This document shows, in pieces, positions 1 through 52,820 of a DNA stretch of 64,000 nt. The notes under the pieces are model-generated. The model saw only the letters and a program-made list of their open reading frames with translations. It was not told the DNA's origin and made no database searches. The stretch's first letter is position 1, and each line of letters opens with the position of its first letter. The DNA comes from Heliocidaris tuberculata. Taxonomy: Eukaryota; Echinodermata; Echinoidea; Camarodonta; Echinometridae. The stretch spans positions 11,462,061-11,526,060 of the forward strand of contig CM046836.1 of the NCBI GenBank assembly GCA_025618425.1, given 5' to 3'. A program made the position numbers and the translations under genes.

Positions 1-35344
<35,344 letters not shown>

Positions 35345-37188
35345 CTAGACCAGCAGGATGCCCGTTTCTAGTGCCAAGCTCCGCCCAACTCGTCTTATTT
35401 ACATCATGCTCCGCCCATCCAGAAGTGTACCCGTCTTGTCTAACAAGCAATCGGTACTCACAGGGATGCCAGTTCTGAGGCAGGTGACAAGAGTCGTTGA
35501 CTCAGGTTGCCTATCCGGGGCTGCCTATATGGTTTGTCCAGATACTGGGCTTTAGTCACTGACACCCACCTATTAGGGTTTGTCCATATCATTTAGTGAT
35601 TCCTGGGCATTGATTCTAAACCTAGCGGAATCCTTCACTCCCTCATAATAGGGTTTGTCCATACAGGAGGGATGTATTCCTTGTTGAGTCCTTGCCATTG
35701 ATTCCAAACCCATTGGCATGCTTTACACCCATAACTTTAGTATAGTTGGCTAGTAACTGATAAGTATATTTAGGCATTTAGGCAACATTACTTATCAAAT
35801 GCACCTGCAGTAGTTTATATAGATGTTATATACATGTATTGCAGCATAATCACAAATCCTGTGAACCCATTGAAAGACATAAAGCATAAATGGAACACCT
35901 GTTTTTGAGGTCAGCTTATAATCCTTCAACAGAATCTTTAAAATTGTGTTCCAGTATAATGACCCTTCCCAGAACTTCCTTTAATAACCAAATCTGTTCA
36001 AGAGTGTGAATATTATGATGTGAAGTACTTAAAGGAATTGTAACTGTCCACCCATATTGAAGAAGTACTATCGAGGTGACTGGGATCATAGTATATCCTT
36101 CCAGTCTGGACTCTTCTAGTACGAAACCTTATCCTTTGTACTCAGTATGGCATTCATGGTCAGTTGTCCATTTTGACCTTGAGAGAGAAATTAATGTGAT
36201 TGTATTCCCCAAGTTATTTATTATTCTTGTAGCAGTGTCAGACATGAAATGTCACCAATATTGCTCTTGATACAGGTCCCTGTTTCATAAAATTTGTTAT
36301 CGATAACAACTGCCACTGATCTGTGACAAATTTGCTCCTAGCCAATCGAATGCAATGATATCAGTAGCTTATATCAGTTCTTGTAACTTGTTATTGGTAG
36401 TATGTTTTATGAAAAAGGGTGCTGGAGTGTAAAATCACCAGTTCTCTTAACTTTGATTACCATGTTTGTCCAGGTTTATAACACCGGATGATGGGACACT
36501 GCATAAAAAATAAGCATTTGCTTGATGGTTGAGGATTTTTTAATGACCTTTTTAAAATAAACGGTGATGAATACAAGATTATGCAAAATTCTATGTACTG
36601 CTTCCGGTTTTTTGCAAAACACATCCACTAAGTCAGCATGCAGAAATGTAAATACAAATTTGTGTCTGAAATAGGTGTGGACGATATATTTTTATGTTCA
36701 TCATTTTCATTTAAAGGATGAACCTTGGATCAAATTCAGGTTTAATATTGCACTGCATGCCAAGTTTGATATACTCAGAAGCAGAATATATGAGCTGCAT
36801 GCTTCTGTTGGTGTGAAAATTTTGCAAGAAAAATGTGATTCCAACGTTCAAATTGATTTTCGACTACCTCATAATAAAAGAATGGAACAGTCTTCATCAA
36901 GATTGTTTAAGTAGGGGACTGACTTTTGTTCAAAGCAGAGTTAGGGCTTTGCATCAGGATTTCTTAATTGCCCGATGCACTGCCAGGGCTGTATTAAGAT
37001 ATAGGTCAGTATTTGTACCTTTGAACACTTTTCAGGCTCCGTGCCCAATTTCTACATTTGGTTTTACATTAGGGGTGGTGAATTCTTTCAGGTGAAGTTT
37101 TTCAATTAATGTATCCAGGTCTTGTTGCACAGTAAAAAAAACAACAAAAAATCAAAATCCTTAAAATGACTTTGAATAAAACACAGAC
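35345..37188 (+). other. SEC14L1 3' UTR, proximal part (copy 1)
   Basis: There is no coding potential. Three imperfect direct units of about 45-75 bp carry the phrase ggtttgtccata (near 35532, 35577 and 35650). A MITE lies at 36278-36419. AATAAA sites occur, the last a few bases before the gap. The counterpart in copy 2 is 42656-44508. Confidence 0.6.
36278..36419. mobile_element. GTTTCATAAA-ended MITE in SEC14L1 3' UTR (copy 1 block)
   Basis: ccctgtttcataaaatttgt...tatgttttatgaaaaaggg form inverted ends with inner gttatcgataac. The interior includes tgacaaatttgctc and agccaatc. The same element is at 43591-43732, and a related independent copy is at 46662-46803. Confidence 0.75.
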
Positions 37189-37688
37189 NNNNNNNNNNNN
37201 NNNNNNNNNNNNNNNNNNNNNNNNNNNNNNNNNNNNNNNNNNNNNNNNNNNNNNNNNNNNNNNNNNNNNNNNNNNNNNNNNNNNNNNNNNNNNNNNNNNN
37301 NNNNNNNNNNNNNNNNNNNNNNNNNNNNNNNNNNNNNNNNNNNNNNNNNNNNNNNNNNNNNNNNNNNNNNNNNNNNNNNNNNNNNNNNNNNNNNNNNNNN
37401 NNNNNNNNNNNNNNNNNNNNNNNNNNNNNNNNNNNNNNNNNNNNNNNNNNNNNNNNNNNNNNNNNNNNNNNNNNNNNNNNNNNNNNNNNNNNNNNNNNNN
37501 NNNNNNNNNNNNNNNNNNNNNNNNNNNNNNNNNNNNNNNNNNNNNNNNNNNNNNNNNNNNNNNNNNNNNNNNNNNNNNNNNNNNNNNNNNNNNNNNNNNN
37601 NNNNNNNNNNNNNNNNNNNNNNNNNNNNNNNNNNNNNNNNNNNNNNNNNNNNNNNNNNNNNNNNNNNNNNNNNNNNNNNNNNNNNNNN
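37189..37688. other. Assembly gap of exactly 500 N
   Basis: There are 500 consecutive unknown bases, a round number typical of an arbitrary scaffold gap. It lies exactly at the end of duplicate copy 1, so its true size and content are unknown. Confidence 0.99.
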
Positions 37689-37828
37689 ATATATTGCACG
37701 GTCATCCGGGTACTTTTACACAAACCATGAGATATTGTTTTAAAATTGCACGGTCATCCGGGTACTCATGCGCAAACCATGAGATACACCAATTTTTCTG
37801 GTCGCCTGAAAACCCTTCATACAAATAA
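37689..37828 (+). repeat. Two-unit tandem repeat at contig start before copy 2
   Basis: The phrase attgcacggtcatccgggta occurs twice about 53 bp apart, each followed by a related caaaccatgagata tail. It sits between the gap and duplicate copy 2. It has no counterpart in the intron left of copy 1. A contig beginning inside a repeat is a common place for assembly to stop. Confidence 0.75.
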
Positions 37829-37854
37829 GTATTCTCATATATCGCCCTCTGTAG

Positions 37855-42655
<4,801 letters not shown>

Positions 42656-43590
42656 CTAGACCAGCAGGATGCCCGTTTCTAGTGCCAAGCTCCGCCCAAC
42701 TTGTCTTATTTACATCATGCTCCGCCCATCCAGAAGTGTACCCATCTTGTCTAACAAGCAATCGGTACTCACAGGGATGCCAGTTCTGAGGCAGGTGACA
42801 AGAGTCGTTGACTCAGGTTGCCTATCCGGGGCTGCCTATATGGTTTGTCCAGATACTGGGCTTTAGTCACTGACACCCACCTATTAGGGTTTGTCCATAT
42901 CATTTAGTGATTCCTGGGCATTGATTCTAAACCTAGCGGAATCCTTCACTCCCTCATAATAGGGTTTGTCCATACAGGAGGGATGTATTCCTTGTTGAGT
43001 CCTTGCCATTGATTCCAAACCCATTGGCATGCTTTACACCCATAACTTTAGTATAGTTGGCTAGTAACTGATAAGTATATTTAGGCATTTAGGCAACATT
43101 ACTTATCAAATGCACCTGCAGTAGTTTATATAGATGTTATATACATGTATTGCAGCATAATCACAAATCCTGTGAACCCATTGAAAGACATAAAGCATAA
43201 ATGGAACACCTGTTTTTGAGGTCAGCTTATAATCCTTCAACAGAATCTTTAAAATTGTGTTCCAGTATAATGACCCTTCCCAGAACTTCCTTTAATAACC
43301 AAATCTGTTCAAGAGTGTGAATATTATGTGATGTGAAGTACTTAAAGGAATTGTAACTGTCCACCCATATTGAAGAAGTACTATCGAGGTGACTGGGATC
43401 ATAGTATATCCTTCCAGTCTGGACTCTTCTAGTACGAAACCTTATCCTTTGTACTCAGTATGGCATTCATGGTCAGTTGTCCATTTTGACCTTGAGAGAG
43501 AAATTAATGTGATTGTATTCCCCAAGTTATTTATTATTCTTGTAGCAGTGTCAGACATGAAATGTCACCAATATTGCTCTTGATACAGGT

Positions 43591-43732
43591 CCCTGTTTCA
43601 TAAAATTTGTTATCGATAACAACTGCCACTGATCTGTGACAAATTTGCTCCTAGCCAATCGAATGCAATGATATCAGTAGCTTATATCAGTTCTTGTAAC
43701 TTGTTATTGGTAGTATGTTTTATGAAAAAGGG
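43591..43732. mobile_element. GTTTCATAAA-ended MITE (copy 2 block)
   Basis: Counterpart of 36278-36419 inside the second duplicate block. Confidence 0.75.
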
Positions 43733-45020
43733 TGCTGGAGTGTAAAATCACCAGTTCTCTTAACTTTGATTAACATGTTTGTCCAGGTTTATAACACCGG
43801 ATAATGGGACACTGCATAGAAAATAAGCATTTGCTTGATGGTTGAGGATTTTTTAATGACCTTTTTAAAATAAACGGTGATGAATACAAGATTATGCAAA
43901 ATTCTATGTACTGCTTCCGGTTTTTTGCAAAACACATCCACTAAGTCAGCATGCAGAAATGTAAATACAAATTTGTGTCTGAAATCAGGTGTGGACGATA
44001 TATTTTTATGTTCATCATTTTCATTTAAAGGATGAACCTTGGATCAAATTCAGGTTTAATATTGCACTGCATGCCAAGTTTGATATACTCAGAAGCAGAA
44101 TATATGAGCTGCATGCTTCTGTTGGTGAAAATTTTGCAAGAAAAATGTGATTCCAACGTTCAAATTGATTTTCGACTACCTCATAATAAAAGAATGGAAC
44201 AGTCTTCATCAAGATTGTTTAAGTAGGGGACTGACTTTTGTTCAAAGCAGAGTTAGGGCTTTGCATCAGGATTTCTTATTTGCCCGATGCACTGCCAGGG
44301 CTGTATTAAGATATAGGTCAGTATTTGTACCTTTGAACACTTTTCAGGCTCCGTGCCCAATTTCTACATTTGGTTTTACATTAGGGGTGGTGAATTCTTT
44401 CAGGTGAAGTTTTTCAATTAATGTTATCCAGGTCTTGTTGCACAGTAAAAAAAAAACAACAACAACAAAAAATCAAAATCTTAAAATGACTTTGAATAAA
44501 ACACAGACATTATCAACAAGGATAACAAATTATATTTAAAAAAAGCAATGCATTAGGTTCATGCATTTGTCATGGCATAACCGCATAGGGGGTGTCCCTG
44601 TTTCAATTATTTTGGATGCTACTTTGCCCAAGCAGGAATATTTAGAGCTTAAATTCATCCTATCTATGACCAGTTAGTCACAGAATTCAACATCATCAAC
44701 ACATACTCGTGTTGGAGGGAATAATCCAGCTATACCCCTGACTTGCTATTATTATGCAACAAGGCCTGAGTCACTCTGTTTCCACTGTGTAATTTGTGTA
44801 ATGTTCTGAAGCAGCCATAGAAGTATGATCGATAACACAAACAGGGTATTTCTTTCTTGATCAAACCTTGCACACAGTATGTGTTTTATTTTGATACAGA
44901 TTAGTAGTTAAATGTTAATTTTTGTGTATCATATGTGTGTAATGTGTGTGATATTTGGTAGTTATAAAGGGAATGGCTGACCATGTGTCTGCTTTGTGTA
45001 TGTAATTAGGATTCTAAAGC

Positions 45021-45440
45021 CCATCGCACAATATACGATCGGTCTGCAATCCAATTTCAGCAGAAAATGTGATAGCATTTGACGTAAACATTTAAACGCT
45101 TAAGTAAAATATTTTTGATTGGGGTTCTGAAGAAGTCAAATAGACAGTGGAATCGAAATTACGGCCTATTGCGAGCCTTCTAGTTGCAGGAAAGGCCAAA
45201 TCGGCTCCGAGTCATAGTGACTTCAGAGCAGTCCTACGATTGCCTATGATTTGAAACTGATTTGGCCCTGGCCTCATACCGGATATACGGCTGACAGCGC
45301 ACCAAAATCCTATGTTTAGTATTCATATTATTGTTCAGAACCTGAATCAGGTAGATTTAGTTTGTTGAAATTCCTATATATTTAATGCCATTGCGATTTA
45401 TTTCCTAAATCGGATCGCTGTTGATCGTATAGTGTGTTCC
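45021..45440. mobile_element. Possible MITE with CACA-TATACGATC termini
   Basis: The left cgcacaatatacgatcggtc and right gatcgtatagtgtgttccg are imperfect inverted ends. The interior is more CG-rich than its surroundings (ggatatacggctgacagcgc). No target duplication was identified. Confidence 0.5.
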
Positions 45441-46661
45441 GTTCACACATGATGCAGTATAAAGCCGCCTTTAAAAAAGGAAAGAGAAAAAAAAAACACC
45501 GCTCCAAAATAATGTTTTTTTTAACGTGTAAATATATGGCAAGTATGGTTGAAAAAAAAGGGGTTGTATGCAACAAAGGCCATTATGCTTACTTATCTGT
45601 GAGTTATAAGCACAGATATGTGAATCACTGTATTATGCTAAAATTCATTTCATTTTGCCGTGGCGGTGTATCTTTGAGGTTGTTTACTGCGCCACATGTG
45701 AACGAGGCCATAGAGACACTTCAGTTTCAGATGAACTTACTTAAAAGAGAATTCCAAGCTTCAAGGAAAGAAAAAAAAAACTGATAGTATATGATATCAG
45801 AATATACTTTTTATTTTTTGGCCTCGTTTAAAGCACCATTCCATACCTGGCTACAGCTATATCTATGTATTTGTCATGTGTTGTCTTTTTTTTACAACCA
45901 CCATCACCTCTTCTTTCTCTGTATGGATTTTTTGAAAATCTGAGCTTTAAATTTCCCTGCTCCTGTAAAATTGATCCATGTCCATTTAGCAGTCAAAGCA
46001 ATTTTTATCTATTGTAATTTGCTTTTTGTAGTTAGGTATCCTTGTGATTGCAAACATAATAATCCATAGCCAATATCCTGAAATTCCAAATTGACAGTGG
46101 TGCTAAGGATTTTAATAGTGGATAATCTTAGCATCTTTGGATGTAGAAGGGCACAAATACCGAGTCGTATATCTTCAATATGCACTTGTAGTTCCCTTTT
46201 GCTTCCAAACGACTGCTTCTCTGACAAGTTTGGGTTTGAAAATCGAGAGCAAAGCGCAAAGAGAGGGGTATCCTGTGGTGATAGAGAATTATTTTGTCAT
46301 TTCTAAATTTTTATCAATCTTTATGAATGTTAGATATTAGTGGGTTTTTATTTGTGTGCTTTAGACCAGGTTTTGTATTTATGATTGTTATAAAAATGGA
46401 TTGATTTGATTATGTATAATTTTATGAAAAACAATTTTCATATATTTCAATTTTGTGTAAATTTGTAGAAATTGTCTTTAAAAGAGAGTAGTCAACTCTG
46501 CCAATAACATTCCAAAATGAGGTGTCCTCTTCTATGGATCTTAAAGTGGATATTTCAGAATGATTTGGAAACAACTTTATTCCTAGCATTACTTTTATAT
46601 AACATTTTAGAATTTGAATGATATAATGATACAGGGCACAACAGATCTTGGAAATCATGGT

Positions 46662-46803
46662 CCCATTTCATAAAACTTGTTTTATCAGTAACAACTGCCA
46701 CATTTCTATGACAAATTTGCTCTCAGCCAATCAGATGCAAGGATTTCAATAGCTTATAACAGTTATTGCGACTTGTTATTGATAACAAGTTTTATGAAAC
46801 AGC
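46662..46803. mobile_element. GTTTCATAAA-ended MITE, independent copy
   Basis: cccatttcataaaacttgtt at the left and aacaagttttatgaaacag at the right, with the shared interior tgacaaatttgctc, agccaatcagatgca and a gttattgataac motif. Confidence 0.8.
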
Positions 46804-48027
46804 CCAGATTTAAAAAAAAATGTTGGAAGGTTTACTGATCTAAAATGGGCCCTCTATCTGTATTGCTTCAAAGGTCTGTAGACAAGAGAAGCCATAATTC
46901 AATTTTACCAGTATTTTACATTATTTTAATAAGAACATGAATACATGAATATGGAATTATAGCTCTGTGTGGATATATTACTTAACATGTTAATAGTTGT
47001 TGAAACAAACAAACAGATAATAACTTTGATATCAGAATGCAAATAACATTCCACATTGTAATTTTGGAAGTTACAATGCAAGAATGTATTAAAGGATTCT
47101 GAAATTGTGACAGCGTTGTACAATGTATTCCTCAACATTATGAAATGCACTTGTTTTTAAGATTTAACTATGAAACATGAAGCTCTTCTATAGCAGACAT
47201 ATATCTATTCACTAAAAAAAGGTCAAATAAACTCCTTGTATGGAATGTCAAATGCATCTTCTATAAATAATATTTGAATTGTGTATTTTGATAAATTTAA
47301 TTAAGTTTTAGAGTGGTCATAGAAATTATTATCTTTGTGGATTATACTCTGATGGTTAATTACAGCTTTATTTCATGATATTATAAGAGTGTGTGCTGAT
47401 AATATAAAGTTATTAATATTCAAGTTTTTAAATCTTTTGTAATTGTTGTAATAATATCTGAATGATAGTACATGTAATCTATTATCCAACATAGGATTTA
47501 AGAGTAAAATCCCTGAGAATTATATTCTCACTGTTTTCACTTTGTTTTTAGAAGTATTAAAGGTTCTATTTCACGTTTTAAGAAGGTTGTAAACTTAAGA
47601 TAGATGTTTATGAATTAGGCTTAGAATAGAATTACATCCCCAGAATTTCAAAGACAAATATTCAATGTTTTGTTAGGTTAAGATAACTGTTCATTTTTCC
47701 TTTACACATAATAGGAAATCTACATGTACCGAGAAACGAATAATCGCAGAAATCATAATTAACTTTGTAACTAGACAAGGAATTTGAAAGGAATTCCATA
47801 CCAGTGTCACCCACATTAAAGTCTTGCTTCTCATCTTTTTGACTGATATTTCCATATCTCTTTTCAAAAGAACATGTCATGTAGTTTGTAGTACATACCT
47901 TTAAAGGTTAAAAGTAGAAGGCCGCTTGAGTATTATATTGACTTTGTACAGACTTTTGAACATACACTGTAGCACCCTTCTGCCCTTAATATTTTATATC
48001 GTTATTCTCTATTACATATTGTAATAA

Positions 48028-48103
48028 CATCTGTTTAGAGCCAGAGGGCGTTAACTCACATACTTTAACACAGAGTCAACGCCCTTCTGGCTCCAAACAG
48101 ATG
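48028..48103. mobile_element. Small inverted-repeat element, CCAGAAGGGCGTT type
   Basis: Arms catctgtttagagccagagg...cgttaactc and gagtcaacgcccttctggct...ccaaacagatg pair over about 30 bp with a 15-bp loop. Confidence 0.75.
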
Positions 48104-49011
48104 ATAAGTTGTCACCTTTGGTTTAAAGTGTAGGTCACGAACCACTATTACATAACAAGTGGCAAACATACATGTTTAAGACCTGCTTTATAGATCAGCG
48201 ATTCTGTGTGTGATTTGATATCGAGATATGTGATGAAATTACTTTATGCATATTTAACCTACTGTGTGTCTTACGTTGCAACATGCTCGTTCATAGTGTC
48301 ATACATGTAGTGATATTAATTGTTGATTAAGATACATGTACGTTAGATTTTTTTTTTTACATGGAGAGATTTGTGGCAAAGGAATGTCTTTCTCTCTGAC
48401 GAAGTAAGAATATAGTATTAGAAGTTCTTAATCTAAAGTCGTGTTACAAGAATTTGAGATTAGTTTTAATTCCGCATGAAGTTATTAATTCCAGTTCATA
48501 GTGCTGTTAAAGTACATGTACCCATACATGTAATTCCATGAAACAAAAACTGATAAAAGCGAAGTCAAGAACTGTGTTTCTTGACATCATGCAACAGATT
48601 GCTGTCCTACTGTTCTGCTGATTTGGTATCTGAACCAGCGGATAAGCGCTGAAGATTTTATATATCTTACCGTCAGTCTTTAAAATCATTGTGCAGTTGT
48701 TGTTTCTATTCATGCTATTTTGTTTTACTCTTGTGACTGTGAAGCAGTGTGAAAGCGATTTTTTTGTGGAAATGTCTTAATGTAGATATGCAAAGCAATA
48801 ATTTATTGCAGCTCTTACTGTAGAATATGATAATGTACTGCATAGATATGAGTTAAACACATTTATAGGCTGTTTTAAAGTTTATAGGCTGTTGAAAGTT
48901 TGTTGATAGCCCAACTAAAAACCATCCAAATATAATACATGTAGCAATTGTATTTTGATAATTGTAGAATATAATGCTCTGGCATCTATTTCCTCCATGG
49001 TCAATTTCAAA

Positions 49012-49228
49012 CACCACAGTTAAACCAAGAAATTTTGCGACTTAAAACTTTTGTGATTTGGTAAGAACCTCCATTTTCGCTGTAATAAACCGTCACGAAT
49101 TGGAAGACTTTAAAACTATTCATGCTGTTAGTCATTTCATGCATGAAACTTATGTGAATCTCCATTAATCAGACACAAAATTTGCAAAAGTTTCTTGCCC
49201 GCAAAATTTTCTGGTTTACTGTGGTGTG
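49012..49228 (+). mobile_element. MITE related to the nested element at 17670
   Basis: Ends acaccacagttaaaccaag and ctggtttactgtggtg are inverted. The interior gcatgaaact...gcaaaagtttcttgcccgc matches the 17670 element with many changes, so it is an older copy. Confidence 0.7.
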
Positions 49229-49316
49229 CTTGTACGGTAGTCTAATTTCCAGCTTCTTTTATGGACCCTAAATACCTGACCTAAAACCCTGTTACATCTC
49301 CATGTAAATGTTCTTG

Positions 49317-49870
49317 TTAAAGGAGAATGAAAATCTGGGGAATATCCACTTTAATAAAAAGAGAGGATAGAGATAAGCAATTTAAACAACTTCCATCAAA
49401 ATCGGTTACAAAATGAAAAAGTTATGAAAGTTTGAAAAGTCTCAATTTACTTTCTATGGCGATCCTCAAATTGGCAATGTTGCTTCAAAATGGCAGGTTT
49501 AGTAGTACAACTCTCAATATGTTTTGTACTTAAAATTTCATATTTTCTCCATTATCTGTAAAGATGCTGCTTGTGTTTTTGTGAACTCGATGTTGTGTCA
49601 GATACATTTTCCCAAAGCTGCACCTTGAGAGATAATGGGGAAAATATGAAATTTTGTGTACAAAACATATGGAGAGTTGTACTACTAAACCTGTCACTTT
49701 GAAGCAACATTGCCAATTTGAGGATCGCAGTAGAAAGTAAATTGAGACTTTTCAAACTTGCATAACTTTATTTCGTAACCGATTTTGATGGAAGTTTTTT
49801 AAAAATTGCTTCTCTCTATCCTCTCTTTTCATTAAAATTGATTTTCCCCCAGGGTTTCATTCTCCTTTAA
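49317..49870. mobile_element. TTAA-flanked foldback MITE, second family
   Basis: TTAAaggagaatgaaaatc pairs with gtttcattctcctTTAA. Long arms are inverted copies (gcgatcctcaaattggcaat and attgccaatttgaggatcgc). Total about 550 bp, with only a short central loop. Confidence 0.88.
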
Positions 49871-50257
49871 TGTTACCTGTTCTTTGCAATTTTTATAACT
49901 ACATGTAGGTATTAACCTGGGCATTACCAGTGTTTGGTATTGCATTGTGTTATAGAAAATGTACTGAATTATATTATATTTATGAGTCCATTATTTTCTT
50001 TTGAATTCAGTTCTTATAATGTTTAGTATGTTTAGGTGTTCTTGTTTTACTAGTGAAACGGGAGGCTGAGCAATAATAAACACAAACGATATATTGTATA
50101 TCCTGTATTTTTTGTACACTGTTTGAAGATATATTATATATATATATATAAAATACAATGTATGTCCATTATTATGATCTGTATAATACCAATGTGTAAT
50201 GCTTTGAAATACGTGTAGAAAAGGATAGTGAGAAAATATTCATTATGATGATATGTG

Positions 50258-50263
50258 AATAAA
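50258..50263 (+). promoter_or_regulatory. Candidate distal poly(A) signal AATAAA for SEC14L1
   Basis: An AATAAA hexamer follows a long AT-rich region and is followed by an A-rich stretch and a TG/T-rich tract (gtgtttttttgttgttaagtg), the usual arrangement of a metazoan 3' end. Proximal alternatives exist, including 44495-44500. Confidence 0.4.
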
Positions 50264-50389
50264 AGTTCAAAAACTAAAAACCAAACAAATATTTATGGCG
50301 TGTTTTTTTGTTGTTAAGTGTGTTTTGGAAGTAATATGAGGAATTATTCACCATATCAGACATTTGAGCAATGCAATTTTTACATTTTA

Positions 50390-50675
50390 TTGCCCGGCTT
50401 TGACAAGCCAACAAAATTGCGGGCTGATAAATTGTTTATTGCCCGGTTTCGAAAGTCAGTGGGATTTTGTGTGTTAAATAGCAGGAATAAACTGTATTTT
50501 TTACAATATTTTTGAGTTTGCTCTAGATGTCCGATTCCGTTAATAATGATACGAACTGGCTACTTTCGGGGGATACAACATTAACTGCCCTCACTAGAAT
50601 CGTATTGCCCGAGCGAGTCGAAGACTCGGGCAATAAAATTCTAGTTCAGGCAATAAATGTATCCCCCTCAAGGCC
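50390..50675 (+). repeat. Inverted GCCCGAG hairpin and ATTGCCCG repeats
   Basis: gcccgag...ctcgggc at 50607-50633 forms a hairpin with a short loop. The phrase attgcccg occurs three times and its inverse cgggcaat once nearby. It is possibly a decayed element; the boundaries are unclear. Confidence 0.5.
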
Positions 50676-50894
50676 AGTCCATATTATATTATTATATTTG
50701 ACAATTGCATTGCTATCAATTTCTAACTATTCAATTTTAACTAACCAAAGGCCTAGTACAAAAAAATGAAAAAAATAAAGGGGTACATGTACCAATATAA
50801 ATTGAATTTAACTTTGAATTGATAAGGTATTTACTGAAATACCATATTGCAGCTCAAGGGCGAGAAGAGCTGAATTTCATGGAATACACATCTA

Positions 50895-51063
50895 CAGTGG
50901 AACCTTGTTAAAACTTACTCCTCGGGACCAAGGAAATTACCTCTATATTTTGAAACCTTATATCAGGGCTACAAAACAATAGAATACAAAGAAGTGGGAC
51001 CAGCAAAATTACCTTGTTAACAACAGTTTTTATAACAGTGTTCTTTATAACGAGGTTCCACTG
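50895..51063. mobile_element. TA-flanked pogo/Tc1-like MITE
   Basis: cagtggaaccttgttaaaa at the left and tttataacgaggttccactg at the right are inverted ends, flanked by TA at 50893-50894 and 51064-51065. CAGTGGAACCTCGTTATAA-type termini are typical of pogo/Tigger-like elements. Confidence 0.85.
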
Positions 51064-51419
51064 TAGCATGCAAAGTAATACAAAGTAAAATACAAATTGA
51101 TATAGGCATACAAAAGCGAAAAGTGACAAGACCACAAACGTATTCTTTCTCCGACTTCATTTATTTACAAATTCTTTTTCATCAAAACATTTGTTTTCTC
51201 AGAAACTAGCTGTCTTCACTTTTTCATTATCTATGATGCATTTTATTTCAAATATACATTTTGTGCGGAAGAGAAGGGCTTTGCCTTAGTAATGAGGACA
51301 AGGAAGAAGCAAAACTTGGCCTGTATATCAAAATATGCCTTTGTTACAAACACAAGGAAGAACAAAAAAAATGTCTATGTAACAAACAAACTACCATACT
51401 TTTGAAGAACAAATCGAAA

Positions 51420-51600
51420 ACAAACATTTGTAGGAGATAGTGTAGTGTCTGAACATGATTGGAAGAATACAGTTTCAAACCATGCTTGAATGGACTTGTA
51501 GATAAGACCCACTCAATTACAAATGAGTGCGTTAACACTGGCTTTTTGGAAGTAAGTCTTTCAGACAAGACAGAACATTGGTCAAATTCCAAAAGAATTA
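51420..51600 (-). repeat. Dispersed 180-bp repeat, copy 2 (inverted)
   Basis: This is a near-identical, inverted copy of 3491-3670, located downstream of PHF10 in its probable 3' UTR or flank. No terminal repeats or target duplications were found around either copy. Confidence 0.85.
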
Positions 51601-51951
51601 TGGAGTTGAATATACCAATTAAGTTTTACCCTATAAACTTCACCTACACTGCTTTACCCTAGATCTAAGTCTTTTTTTTTTTTTTTTCACTGATCACTTT
51701 CTATGCAGCAGTTGCCTGTATGTAAATTTTAACATTTTCCCAATAGTACACTTCATTAGGACTGACTAGAGGATGGACACTAACATCTAAATCTATCTGA
51801 ATATTCCTTTTGCAGGAACCAATCATTTTGAAGGGTAAGGACTGATGAAGTTTACTGAATCCATAATTTTGAACAACAGACTCCCTAATTCTGTATCTCT
51901 TTGCCTTAATATTTTCCCCAGCAAGAAACAGTATACATACATTGTACACAT

Positions 51952-52049
51952 GGGCCCCATAACACAAATAGTAAGTAAACAATTGATTTTCACTTGTCAC
52001 TGATTGTCATTATACATGTATATGCAATCAATTGAAAAATGTCAATCAT

Positions 52050-52082
<33 letters not shown>

Positions 52083-52119
52083 CATACAATCCATTGCTAA
52101 GCTATGTGTTACGGGGCCC
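51952..52119. mobile_element. GGGCC-ended MITE, copy 2 (in PHF10 3' UTR region)
   Basis: The left end gggccccataacaca and right end tgtgttacggggccc are 15-bp inverted repeats with one mismatch. The interior carries caatcaattg and a (TGAT)n run at 52047-52082. Confidence 0.85.
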
Positions 52120-52365
52120 TGAGGACCTTAAACGTCATCTCTTATCAAAAGAAATGGAAGAGTTCTTTGTGTTTAGAACAAACATGAAAACAGAAATTTA
52201 TCTATCTATCCACAAACAAAGGCCTTAATAGTGGATATGCACATATAGTCTAAAAAGAAAGATCGAATACCTTGTACATGTATCTATCTATAGAGACGAG
52301 TATGTACACATCTACACTATATAATCAACAACAGGTAATACAAAAGAAAAAAAAAGGGTTCTGGA

Positions 52366-52820
52366 TCAGCGCTTAGAGTTTTTCCTCTTGCTACCCAATG
52401 AAGGTTGCTCTGGAGTTGCTGGTAATCCCTGGGGTGGAGGAGGCAGCCCTTGCATTTGTGGTGGTATGCTCAGTTGCTGGGGTGGTAAGCCTTGTTGCTG
52501 GGGTGGTAGCCCTTGCTGCAGGAGTGGTAGGCCTGGATGAGGTGGTAACCCCTGGGGTTGTGGTGGCATGCCTTGTTGCTGAGGTGGCATTGCTGGCACA
52601 GCTTGCTGCAGGGACGGTACCCCTTGTTGTTGAGGTGGTAGAGATGGTGGTTGTTGTACATGTAAGGGTGGTCCCTGTAGCATCTGTTGTGGAAGGGGTG
52701 TGGCTCCAGGAGGCAAGTGGATGGGGGGAGGCCCAACTGAGAGGGAGAGGTTTGATGGGGGAGGAGGGGGCACTGGGGGTGGGAGGCCCCCTGCCGAGCA
52801 GGTGGGACAAAGCCAATTCC
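52366..52820 (-). CDS. PHF10: PHF10 last coding exon (PHD2 end and Pro/Gln tail)
   Basis: The acceptor is gccctatttttag. After NWLCPTC (C966, C969) comes a tail of about 140 residues rich in Pro, Gln, Gly and Leu, built from loosely repeated QQQGLPP-type units. It ends with basic GSKRKNSKR and TGA (52366-52368). The basic end resembles the human GRRGKNSKEG terminus; the repeats are lineage-specific. Confidence 0.92.

Larger units (their letters stand above)
44509..50280 (+). other. Probable distal 3' UTR and 3' flank of SEC14L1
   Basis: This AT-rich stretch without a supported gene continues from copy 2. It contains MITE-like inserts at 45021-45440, 46662-46803, 48028-48103, 49012-49228 and 49317-49870. 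Candidate poly(A) signals are AATAAA at 44495 and at 50258 (gtgaataaaagttcaaaaac). If the latter is used the 3' UTR would be about 7.6 kb. Transcript extent is inferred only. Confidence 0.4.
51070..52365 (-). other. PHF10 3' UTR and 3' flank
   Basis: There is no coding potential. From the stop downward it holds a GGGCCCC-ended MITE (51952-52119) with a (TGAT)n tract, a T-run at 51670-51687 and a 180-bp dispersed repeat (51420-51600). Minus-strand AATAAA candidates lie near 51243-51248 and 51161-51166. The true 3' end is not determined. Confidence 0.45.

Noticed and set aside
45434..45784. 116-codon plus-strand frame downstream of SEC14L1
   Set aside because: Lys-rich composition from A-runs and no recognisable motif; it is likely non-coding 3' sequence.
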